Source of the DNA: UBA9676 sp036522155
Lineage (GTDB): Bacteria > Actinomycetota > Actinomycetes > Streptosporangiales > Streptosporangiaceae
Direction of reading: 5' to 3'
NCBI GenBank assembly: GCA_036522155.1
Contig: DATDGI010000122.1
Coordinates: forward strand, 1-6,602
Length of the DNA stretch: 6,602 nt
Both the position numbers and the translations under genes were made by a program. This document shows, piece by piece, positions 1 through 5,892 of this stretch. The notes beneath the pieces were generated by a model. The model saw only the letters and a program-made list of their open reading frames with translations, was not told the origin of the DNA and did not search any database. Numbering within the stretch: the first letter of the stretch is position 1; every line of letters begins with the position of its first letter.

Positions 1-129
1 CGCGAGCGTGACCACCGCCGGGATGACCGGCAGCCAGCCCGAGCGGCCCGCCAGGGCGGTGCGCCGCGGCCCGGCGACCGCGCCGCCCGGCCCGCGGACC
101 GTCACCGGGCTGCCAGCAGAAGCGGTCAC
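1..129 (-). CDS. N-terminus of a probable membrane protein, cut by the left window edge
   Basis: On the minus strand a GTG at 129 is preceded, six bases away, by GAGGA (plus-strand TCCTC at 136-140). It opens a frame that stays open to the edge, giving 43 codons. The visible residues are Gly/Ala/Pro/Arg-rich with several arginines (residues 11-30), followed by a hydrophobic stretch starting at about residue 32 (WLPVIPAVVTLA) that looks like the beginning of a transmembrane helix with a basic cytoplasmic side. A second GTG at 105 is in frame but lacks a good ribosome binding site. This pattern occurs at the start of many actinobacterial polytopic proteins, for example membrane glycosyltransferases, but too little is visible to name a family. 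It is divergent from the hemerythrin gene. Confidence 0.42.
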   Translation of the reverse strand, partial: MTASAGSPVTVRGPGGAVAGPRRTALAGRSGWLPVIPAVVTLA

Positions 130-459
130 GAGGTGTCCTCAGGTCGCAGCGGACAGCAGCATCCGGCGCCGAACCAGCGCTGACGCGGTTCGCGCCGGGT
201 TGCTACTTTACGTGCCCGGGCCGGGCCGCTGGCGGCCGGTTCGCGGCAATCCCCGGGCAGTGCTGCGCAAGGACGCCCGCGGAGATGACCACGCAGGGAT
301 GACCACCATGGTGAGGTGATGCTGTTGTCCCCCGGCGCGGGGCTGCCCGTGCGGGGCGGCCCCGGGCCGTGGCAGCATGGCTGGAAGTGGCACCGACGGT
401 GCCGTGTCTGGCTTCCGGCGAGCACCCTGGTGACCGTGACGCAGGGCCAGGGAGGGACC
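130..459. other. Divergent intergenic region between the left-edge gene and the hemerythrin gene
   Basis: About 330 bases without a convincing gene. Open frames here have no ribosome binding site and no recognisable composition. It contains the stem-loop at 163-198, followed by an A/T-richer patch (TTGCTACTTTA, 199-209) that is the least GC-rich stretch nearby and could belong to a promoter, though no clear -35/-10 pair can be assigned. There is also a perfect 10-base palindrome CACCATGGTG at 304-313 and a small GC hairpin (CCCCG-GCG-CGGGG, 330-342). If both flanking starts are right, the region must hold promoters for both directions. Confidence 0.5.
163..198. promoter_or_regulatory. Strong stem-loop in divergent intergenic region
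   Basis: The left arm, CCGGCGC (163-169), a bulged C (170) and GAACC (171-175), pairs with GGTTC (187-191) and GCGCCGG (192-198). This gives a 12-bp stem with one bulge and an 11-base loop that itself contains AGCGCT. No T-run follows on either strand, so it is not a textbook intrinsic terminator. It lies 34 bases upstream of the left-edge minus-strand start and well upstream of the hemerythrin gene. It could be an operator, an mRNA leader structure or a terminator-like element. The pairing is seen directly; the role is inference. Confidence 0.4.
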
Positions 460-1029
460 GTGGACATCACCCAGCTGATCCTCGACGACCACCACGAGCA
501 GCGCCGGCTGTTCGCGATCTTGGAGCAGGTCGGGCCCACGGACACCGCTCCCCTGTCGGCGGTGTGGGCGCGGCTGGGCGCGTTCCTGGAACTACACGCG
601 GCGGCGGAGGAGGCGATCTTCTATCCCGCGCTGCTGCAAGTGGGCCTTGCCGCAGGCCGGCGGGCCGGGGCAGAGGGAGAGACCCTGGACGCCATCCGCG
701 ACCACAATGACATCAGAGACGCGGTCGCAGAGGTCGCCCGCCACCGGGTCGGCAGCGACGGGTGGTTCGCCGCCGTCGCGGCTGCGAACCTGGCCAACGG
801 CGATCACATGGCCGAAGAAGAACGCGAGGGCCTGACCGACTTCCGCCGCCTCGCCGGACTGCAACAGCGCCATGACCTGGCCATCGCCTTCGCTCTCTTC
901 CAGGCGCGGAACTTCGCTGGCGTCCCGGCTGTCGACAGGGATCCGGAAAGCTACGTCCGTCAGGCGGAGCAAGATCTGCGGCCGCCTGCCACGGGATCGC
1001 TCAGCATCGGCAGCCTCAAAGGGCAGTGA
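460..1029 (+). CDS. Hemerythrin HHE cation-binding domain protein
   Basis: A 189-residue cytoplasmic protein with the four-helix metal-site pattern of the hemerythrin/HHE family, which binds a di-iron or similar centre and is used in O2, NO or redox sensing, storage or repair. Candidate ligands are His12 (in LDDHHEQ), His46 and Glu50 (in HAAAEE), His82 (in IRDHND), and His116 and Glu120 (in GDHMAEEE), with the spacing expected for the fold. A C-terminal tail of about 60 residues follows the domain. The GTG at 460 is chosen because GGAGGG (451-456) sits just upstream and the HHE helix begins at once. An in-frame GTG at 430 and starts at 316/319 would add low-complexity sequence without a well-spaced ribosome binding site. 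The frame is clean, unlike its right-hand neighbours. The gene converges on the LuxR-type regulator 73 bases away. The metal and partner are not visible from sequence. Confidence 0.92.
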   Translation: MDITQLILDDHHEQRRLFAILEQVGPTDTAPLSAVWARLGAFLELHAAAEEAIFYPALLQVGLAAGRRAGAEGETLDAIRDHNDIRDAVAEVARHRVGSDGWFAAVAAANLANGDHMAEEEREGLTDFRRLAGLQQRHDLAIAFALFQARNFAGVPAVDRDPESYVRQAEQDLRPPATGSLSIGSLKGQ

Positions 1030-1102
1030 CCCTGGCTCACTACCGCACAGACGGTCATTGTCGGCGTTCTTCCCGCCCAACCATTCTTTGTCCAGGGCGC
1101 TC

Positions 1103-2366
1103 CTAGAGGCGGACGGCCGCTGCGCCGACGTCGGACAGAGCCGCGCGGAGCTCCTTGCGGGAGTTGACCCCAAGCTTTCCGAATACCTTGCGCAGATGCC
1201 ACTCCACGGTGCGGGGGCTCAGAAACAGCTGGACGGCGATCTCCGGGTTCGTCTGCCCGCCGCCGGCCAGGCGCGCGACCTGCACCTCCTGCGGGGTCAG
1301 TTCGTCGAGCGTCGCGACGGTGCGCTTGCGCACTGTCTCGCCAGTGGCCAGCAGCTCGCGGCGGGCGCGCTCGGCGAACGCCTCCATGCCCATGTCGGAG
1401 AGCATCGTGTACGCGACTCGCAGCTGCTCGCGAGCGTCGACGCGACGGTGCTCGCGCCGCAGCCATTCGCCGTACAGGAGGTGTGCGCGGGCCAGCGTCG
1501 CGCGGGTTTTGACGTGCGACAGCCGTTCGATCGCCTCCCGGTAGAGCCGCTCGGCGGCTTCTCCCCCGGCAAGCATCGCCGCTGCGCGCGCGTGGGTCCC
1601 GAGCGCCCAGTCCGTGCCGGCGGCATGCGCAATCTCAGCGAGTTGGGCGAGCGGACCAGTCGTGCGCTCCGCCTGGCCGCTGCGCCCGGCAGCCTCGATC
1701 AGCTCCGCCAGCAGCAAGATCGACGGCCCCAGCCCGCGCGCGGCCTGGGCGGCCCGCTCGGCTGCGGCCAGGGCATCCTCGTAGCGGCCGAGTCCGTTAT
1801 AGCGGATCGCGCTGCCCCAGTCATTGGCGGCGAGCCAGAGCCCCTCGCCGCGTCGCAGCACGTCCTGCCGGCGCGCCTCGATGAGCGCCACTGCCTCGGC
1901 GTCCCGTCCCCGCCAGTTCGCCAGCACGATCGAAGTGCGCAGCGTCACGTGACTGCCGGTGGCCTCGACGACGGCGTCCGACTCGGCGGCCAGCGACATA
2001 GCCACCCCGATCCTCCCGGAGAACAGCTCGACGAGCACGCGGTCGGTGAGCGCGACGGGCAGCGCAGAGAACGCGCCGGCGCGGCGTGCGAGTTCGAGAT
2101 GGCGCGCGGTGAGCTCGTCCCACGCCCCATCATCGGCCAGCGCCCGGGCGATGCGGCAGGCCAGCCACAGCCAACGCAGCTCGTCCTCCTCGGAGAGCGG
2201 CCCGTCACGGAACGCGCGCAGCGCGACCTTCAACGCCGGCGCCCCCGCAACGTAGCCCTCGCGGGTGAGGAGGGCGAGCCCGTCCAGCAGCAGATCGCTG
2301 GCGCGCGTGGAGCGGTCCCAGTCGGCGGCTAGAACGGCCGCCGCGATCTCACGTGCATCGCCCCCC
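1103..2366 (-). CDS. LAL regulator, C-terminal helical and LuxR HTH part (frame after the break)
   Basis: About 420 residues continuing in the second frame from REIAAAVLAADWDR to the TAG at 1103-1105. The middle is Ala/Leu/Glu/Arg-rich and helical, with TPR-like repeats such as YEDALAAAERAAQAA and AERLYREAIERL, then the typical pre-HTH segment ARAHLLYGEWLRREHRR. The last 65 residues (1106-1300) are a complete LuxR-type HTH beginning LTPQEVQVARL, with the recognition-helix region LSPRTVEWHLRKVFGKLGV. No start codon with a ribosome binding site lies just after the frame break, so this part is not a separate gene. It depends on continuous translation from the N-terminal frame. The same frame remains open upstream to 3013, but that upstream translation is an Arg/Gly/Ala-rich shadow. 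Confidence 0.85.
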
Positions 2367-3912
2367 GCACCAAGCGGTCTGCAGAGAGCGCGGCCGCGAA
2401 CGCCTCGAGGTAGGTCTCGCGGGCGAGCGTCGCATCCAGCTGCTCGAGCCGCCTGGCCGCCTCGAGCAGCAGAGGAGGAGCGTCGCGGCCCCGCGTCATC
2501 GCGAACGTGATCTGCGCGTGCAATAGCTGCGCGCGGGCTCGCTCGTGCTCGTCCAGCGGCCCCGCCTGCGCCATCGCCAGCAGCCGCAACGCCGCGTCCG
2601 GCGCGCCCGCCTGGTGTTTGCCCTGGGCGGCAAGGAGCGCACGCTGCGCCCGGCGCCTCGGATCGGGCGTCAGCTCGACGGCGCGCTCGTGAAATGCCGC
2701 CCCCGCCGCCAGGCCGCCGCGCGCCCGCGCTCGCCCGGCCGAGCGTTCCAGCTCGGCGGCGACGTCCTCGTCGAGCCCGGCCGCCGCCTGCGCGCGGTGC
2801 CAGGCCTGACGATCGGGATCGACGTCCGCATCGGTGGCCTCGGCGAGCGCCCAGTGGACGCGCTGGCGCTCCTCCGGCGGCGCCGCGCTGTAGACCGCCG
2901 AACGCACCAGCGGATGACCGAAGCGCACCTGAGCGCCGAAATCGACCAGTCCCACACCGGCCGCCGGCGCGACAGCGTCCGGCCCGATGCCAAGTTCGGC
3001 GGCCGCCCGCCACACCAACACCGGGTCCCCCACCGGCTCGGCCGCCGCCAGGAGAAGCAAACGCCGCGTCAAGGGCGGCAGCGGCGCCAGCCGCTCCCGG
3101 AAGCTCTGCTCGATCCGCCCCGGCACCGCCGGGCCGCCGGACAGCCCGAACCCGCCCGCGAGCTCGGCGGGCGTCCGGCCACGTGGTAGCTCAAGCAGCG
3201 CCAGCGGGTTGCCGCGCGTCTCGGCCACGATCCGATCACGCACCCGCTCATCGAGCGGACCGGCCACCACTGTCACGAGTAGCTCCCGCGCCTCACGGTC
3301 GTCTAGCCCGCCCACGGCAAGTTCCGGCAGGCCCTCAAAGTGCCGCTCACCGCCCGGCTCGCGCACAGCGAACACCAGCCCGACCGACTCCGCACCCAGA
3401 CGGCGCGCGACGAAGGCCAGCGCCTGCGCGGAGGCCGCGTCGAGCCACTGCGCGTCGTCCATGACGCAGACCAGCGGCCGCTGCTCCGCGATGTCCGACA
3501 GCAGGCTCAGCACCGCCAGGCCGATGAGGAACCGATCCGGCGCGGCGCCGTCCCGCAAACCGAACGCGGTGCCAAGCGCATCGCGCTGCGGGCCCGGAAG
3601 GCGCTCCAGGCGATCCACGAACGGCGCGCACAACTGCTGCAACCCCGCGTACGCGAGCTCCATCTCCGACTCGACGCCAGCCGCCCGAGTAATGCCGCAC
3701 CCAGAAGCGTGCTGCACCAGATACTCCAACAACGCGCTCTTGCCGACCCCGGCCTCCCCGCGCAGCACCAGCGCCCGGCTCGGACCCGCGCGCACACTCG
3801 CCACCAGCTGATCCAGCGCCGCGCGGAAACGGGAGCCGACATCGCCACCCACCGAGCCTAGGAACGCCGACGCACGTTGGGCAACCCTCGGCGCCCGTGG
3901 ACCCGTGACCAC
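2329..3912 (-). CDS. LAL regulator, N-terminal ATPase part (frame up to the break)
   Basis: This is the portion translated before the frameshift, ~527 residues from GTG 3912, of which the last ten or so (after about residue 517) are out-of-frame junk. The Walker A P-loop GEAGVGKS is at residues 52-59. The Walker B strand LVCVMDD ends in Asp152-Asp153, followed by AQWLD, as in STAND ATPases of the LuxR/MalT kind. Later motifs typical of the family include ETRGNPLALLELP, LLLLAAAEP and GHPLVRSAVYSAAPPEERQRVH, the last a signature stretch of actinobacterial LAL proteins (residues roughly 270-400). The first ~30 residues lack the usual G-R-x-x-E opening of the ATPase domain, so the exact start is uncertain. 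Alone, this part would bind ATP but could not bind DNA. Confidence 0.85.
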   Translation of the reverse strand: MVTGPRAPRVAQRASAFLGSVGGDVGSRFRAALDQLVASVRAGPSRALVLRGEAGVGKSALLEYLVQHASGCGITRAAGVESEMELAYAGLQQLCAPFVDRLERLPGPQRDALGTAFGLRDGAAPDRFLIGLAVLSLLSDIAEQRPLVCVMDDAQWLDAASAQALAFVARRLGAESVGLVFAVREPGGERHFEGLPELAVGGLDDREARELLVTVVAGPLDERVRDRIVAETRGNPLALLELPRGRTPAELAGGFGLSGGPAVPGRIEQSFRERLAPLPPLTRRLLLLAAAEPVGDPVLVWRAAAELGIGPDAVAPAAGVGLVDFGAQVRFGHPLVRSAVYSAAPPEERQRVHWALAEATDADVDPDRQAWHRAQAAAGLDEDVAAELERSAGRARARGGLAAGAAFHERAVELTPDPRRRAQRALLAAQGKHQAGAPDAALRLLAMAQAGPLDEHERARAQLLHAQITFAMTRGRDAPPLLLEAARRLEQLDATLARETYLEAFAAALSADRLVRGAMHVRSRRPF

Positions 3913-3915
3913 GGG
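3894..3915. promoter_or_regulatory. CCCGTG repeat cluster with dyad symmetry at the regulator start
   Basis: CCCGTG occurs at 3894-3899 and 3902-3907, an eight-base repeat, and its complement CACGGG at 3910-3915. The outer arms make a perfect 7-bp inverted repeat (CCCGTGG / CCACGGG, 8-base spacer), and the inner pair makes a 6-bp dyad with a 2-base spacer. It overlaps the proposed GTG start of the regulator and is about 110 bases from the divergent DUF4331 start. It could be a binding site or an mRNA hairpin near the start codon. In DNA this GC-rich, chance is a real alternative. Confidence 0.25.
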
Positions 3916-4026
3916 ACCGGGCACTCCCCGGGCCTGCACCAGGGTCCTTAACGGGCGCGACGGGCAGGGGCGGAGACCACGCTTGCAGTACCGCCGATCC
4001 TCGCAATCACCACCGAAGGAGCCACC

Positions 4027-4999
4027 ATGTCTAACCACTTCAGCGCCGACAATCTCAAGTTCCCCCGGCGACGACACGCGGCTGGACCTCACCGACGTGT
4101 ACGCATTCAGGTCAACAGAGGACCCGGGCAAGACAGTGCTGATCATCGACTCGAACCCCACAGTCAGGCCCCCCATCGAGTTGCCCCCGACAGTCATCAC
4201 CAGCCGGGATTTCCACCCCGGCGCGGTCTACCGGATCAACGTCGACGCGCACGCCGACGTCGCGTTCACCTTCACCTTCTCCGCGTTCGAGAACCGCAGG
4301 CAAACCGGGACCGCCTACTACGCCACCGGCACCCAGGCCCGCCAGCCCCAGCCGGCCGGCCAGGTGCTCACCTCGTCCATCCCGGTCAGCTTCGACGCGA
4401 TGGCGCAGCCCGTCCAGGCCGACCGGATCCGGCTGTTCGCCGGGGCGCGGAGCGAACCGTTCTTCGCCGATATCGAGGGAGCCCTGCACGGATTCCAGTG
4501 GACCGGGCACGACGACTTCGCCGGCAACAACGTCCTGTCGATCGCGCTGGAGGTGCCCGACGACATGCTCGGCACAGGCCCGCAGATCGGGATCTGGGCC
4601 TCGATCAGCCTGCGCCGGGACGGCACGCTCGTGCAGATGGACCGCGGCGGGAACCCGGCCATCAACCCGTTCATCAACCCCGACGGCGAGAAGGATCTCT
4701 ACAACTCCCGGCAGCCCGCCGACGACGTGGCCAACTACCTGGGGCCGTGGTCCAAGATCCTGGAAAACAGTGGCTACCCGTCCGAGGAGGCCAGGCACGC
4801 AGCCCTCATGGTTCTGCCCGACATCCTTCGGTACGACCGCACCAAGCCCGCCGCCTACCCCAACGGCCGCGTCCCCACCGACGACGTCTACAGCATGCGC
4901 TTCGCCTGGCTGAGCCACGGCAAGGTCCCGCCGACCGGCCTCAAGCCGCACGACGACCTGCTGAACGCGTTCCCCTACCTCGGCCTCCCTAACCCCTAG
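4027..4999 (+). CDS. DUF4331 family protein (one frameshift near the N-terminus)
   Basis: After correction this is a 323-residue protein of the DUF4331 family, whose biochemical role is not known to me. ATG 4027 is preceded by AAGGAG (4016-4021). The N-terminus MSNHFSADNLKFP reads in one frame, then the C5 tract at 4062-4066 shifts it. With one C fewer it continues GDDTRLDLTDVYAFRS, the conserved DUF4331 opening (D-x-T-D-V-Y-A-F, residues ~20-27). The remainder is clean to TAG 4997-4999, with beta-rich segments (ADVAFTFTFSAFENR, RIRLFAGARSEPFFADIEGA), a central NPFINPDGEKDLYN motif and the C-terminal motif LKPHDDLLNAFPYLG. No signal peptide or membrane segment is seen. As given, translation from 4027 would read an Arg/Pro-rich wrong frame. 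It is divergent from the LAL regulator, which is its likely regulator (inference). Confidence 0.88.
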
Positions 5000-5094
5000 C
5001 CGCCAGGGCCGACCGTTCCTCCGCGCGAGCTGCTAGGACACCGGAGAACCTGAACCCAAACTGACCCGGCCGGCACACGGCAGGCGACAAGCGC

Positions 5095-5105
5095 AAAGGA
5101 GGTGA
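5095..5105 (+). promoter_or_regulatory. Full-length Shine-Dalgarno match with no start codon at the right distance
   Basis: AAAGGAGGTGA matches the complement of the 16S rRNA 3' end over 11 bases. No ATG, GTG or TTG follows at 5-12 bases; the only nearby GTG (5102) lies inside the motif. The real isomerase-like start is 48 bases further on with its own site. It may be an orphan ribosome-binding or standby site, a remnant of a lost start, or a further place where the sequence is faulty. Confidence 0.45.
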
Positions 5106-5138
5106 AACAGAAAACACGCACAGTACTGCTGCCGACTC

Positions 5139-5146
5139 AGGAGGTG
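5139..5146 (+). promoter_or_regulatory. Ribosome binding site fixing the isomerase-like start
   Basis: AGGAGGTG is an 8-base exact match to the anti-Shine-Dalgarno sequence, six bases before ATG 5153. It decides the start in favour of MEYLVIMTT over the upstream in-frame GTG at 5102, whose extra 17 residues are not seen in single-domain family members. Confidence 0.75.
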
Positions 5147-5152
5147 CTCACC

Positions 5153-5440
5153 ATGGAATACCTCGTCATCATGACCACCCGCGTTCCGGACGGAACCTCA
5201 GAGGAAGCCATCGACGACATCCGCACCCGAGAGGCCGCACACTCGCGTGAACTCGCGTCCCAAGGCCACCTGCTTCGCTTGTGGCGCCCGCCGCTACAGC
5301 CAGGCGAATGGCGGAGCCTCGGATTGTTCGCTGCCGACGATGGCGATGAGCTCGAGAGAGTCCTCGCCTCGATGCCCTGCGCGTCTGGCGTACCGACGAG
5401 GTCACCCCGCTCTATCGGCACCCGAACGACCCGGCACTAG
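5153..5440 (+). CDS. MIase-like domain 1, as it would be read uncorrected
   Basis: As given, translation from ATG 5153 yields 95 residues ending at TAG 5438-5440. The first ~75 are real: MEYLVIMTTRVPDGTS, then REAAHSRELASQGHLLRLW (about residues 26-44), SLGLFAADDGDELERVLASMP. The last ~20 (CASGVPTRSPRS and on) are the wrong frame. In the +1-corrected frame the domain ends with the family's usual L-x-x-W-x-T-D-E-V-T-P-L-x-x-H-P-N-D-P, which shows where the break is. The uncorrected length happens to resemble a normal single-domain MIase, so the frameshift is easy to miss in automatic annotation. Confidence 0.6.
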   Translation: MEYLVIMTTRVPDGTSEEAIDDIRTREAAHSRELASQGHLLRLWRPPLQPGEWRSLGLFAADDGDELERVLASMPCASGVPTRSPRSIGTRTTRH

Positions 5441-5749
5441 AGGCCAGCCCGGGAGCCACGGAATTTCTGACCACCTTCACCGTTATCATCCCGGGAGGGC
5501 ACGCCCGCCCGGATGGTGGAGGACACCAAGGCGCGCGAGGCAGAACGTGCGCACGAGCTGGCGGGGCAGGGACACCTGCTGCGGCTGTGGGAGCTGCCGG
5601 GCGAGGGGCGCTCGCTGGGCCTCTGGCGAGCCCAGGACGCGGCCGAGATGCAGGCGATCCTGAGATCGCTCCCGCTGGATGCCTGGATGACCGTGCAGAC
5701 CAGGCCGCTCACCCGGCACCCCAGCGACCCGGCGACAGCCAAGACCTGA
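5153..5749 (+). CDS. Two-domain muconolactone delta-isomerase-like protein (two compensating frameshifts)
   Basis: Corrected, this is one 198-residue protein made of two muconolactone-isomerase (MIase, CatC-like) domains in tandem. CatC turns muconolactone into 3-oxoadipate enol-lactone in catechol degradation; single-domain CatC is about 95 residues. The frame drops one C at 5375-5377, and the middle is then read in another frame (LRVWRTDEVTPLYRHPNDP). One extra G at 5493-5499 then returns it to the original frame (PEGTPARMVEDTKARE), so the net length is unchanged. The two QGHLLRLW copies lie 306 bases apart. Fusion is supported because domain 2 has no ATG/GTG start: the position aligned with Met is ACG (5458), inside an open linker (ALEASPGATEF). 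No catA or catB lies nearby, so a true role in catechol breakdown is unproven. It lies 153 bases after DUF4331 on the same strand. Confidence 0.82.
5458..5749 (+). CDS. MIase-like domain 2 (starts in the linker, no own start codon)
   Basis: The domain begins TEFLTTFTVIIP in the middle frame and, after removal of one G near 5493-5499, continues EGTPARMVEDTKAREAERAHELAGQGHLLRLWELPGEG, then SLGLWRAQDAAEMQAILRSLPLDAWMTVQTRPLTRHPSDP to TGA 5747-5749. The pattern KAREAERAHEL...GHLLRLW...LPL...M...PL-x-x-HP closely follows classical CatC. An automatic caller would begin it at ATG 5513, losing the first beta-strand. The ACG at 5458 has GGGAG only two bases upstream, too close for initiation, so independent translation is unlikely. 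Confidence 0.65.
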
Positions 5750-5837
5750 CCGACGCCATGACCGGAGCCGCCAGCGCGTCGCCGTCATCACCGGAGGCCC
5801 CGCCGCGATGAGTTCCGGCCGGGTCGCGGGTCTGTTC

Positions 5838-5881
5838 TGGTGTCGTGGGACGTCTGCGACGCTGCCCGGTACGAGACACCA
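5838..5881. promoter_or_regulatory. Inverted repeat upstream of the DUF899 gene
   Basis: TGGTGTC (5838-5844) and GACACCA (5875-5881) are perfect 7-bp inverted arms separated by 30 bases, with a small CGTC-TGC-GACG hairpin between them. The right arm ends two bases before the GGAGG ribosome binding site (5883-5887) of the DUF899 gene, so pairing could affect translation, or the arms could be half-sites for a regulator. The arms are short and the spacing wide; chance is possible. Confidence 0.22.
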
Positions 5882-5892
5882 CGGAGGACGCC

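Larger units (their letters stand above)
1103..3912 (-). pseudogene. LAL-type LuxR-family transcriptional regulator, whole gene with one frameshift
   Basis: Joining two minus-strand frames across the C6 tract at 2361-2366 gives a protein of about 936 residues, the usual size of LAL regulators (large ATP-binding LuxR/MalT-like proteins): N-terminal STAND/AAA-type ATPase, long helical TPR-like middle, and C-terminal LuxR helix-turn-helix. Such proteins sit in the cytoplasm, switch on ATP and ligand binding, and activate nearby operons. In the given sequence the first frame reaches a stop at 2329 after ~527 residues. Adding one G on the minus strand at about codon 517 reads straight into the second frame (VRGGDAREI). 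The proposed start is GTG at 3912, with GGGGAG eleven bases upstream; GTG at 3924 or 3852 is also possible. The longer open frame back to 4200 runs antisense to the DUF4331 gene and is rejected. The gene is divergent from DUF4331. I typed it as pseudogene only because the frame is broken as given; a sequence error is more likely. Confidence 0.88.

Noticed and set aside
8..319. Plus-strand open frame of 103 codons
   Set aside because: It has no ribosome binding site and no recognisable family, is antisense to the better-supported left-edge gene, and crosses the stem-loop at 163-198.
316..459. Longer N-terminus for the hemerythrin protein
   Set aside because: The 48 extra residues are low-complexity and unlike the family; GGAGGG at 451-456 and the HHE helix support GTG 460.
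1030..1102. Possible terminator between the convergent hemerythrin and LAL genes (CCCTGG 1030-1035 / CCAGGG 1092-1097)
   Set aside because: The arms are only six bases, 56 bases apart, with no T-run; this is not convincing as a terminator.
872..2332. Long plus-strand open frame of 486 codons
   Set aside because: It is a shadow of the hemerythrin and LAL genes caused by high GC content; it has no conserved domain and no start signal.
2694..3464. Plus-strand Arg/Pro/Ala-rich frames opposite the ATPase region
   Set aside because: The composition is typical of antisense translation of GC-rich coding DNA, and the minus strand there encodes clear ATPase motifs.
3913..4200. Upstream extension of the LAL regulator frame to 4200
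   Set aside because: It would run antisense into the DUF4331 gene, and its sequence has no ATPase-family character; GTG starts near 3912 suffice.
4112..4951. Minus-strand open frame of 279 codons opposite DUF4331
   Set aside because: It is a Val/Gly/Asp-rich shadow; the plus strand carries the conserved DUF4331 motifs.
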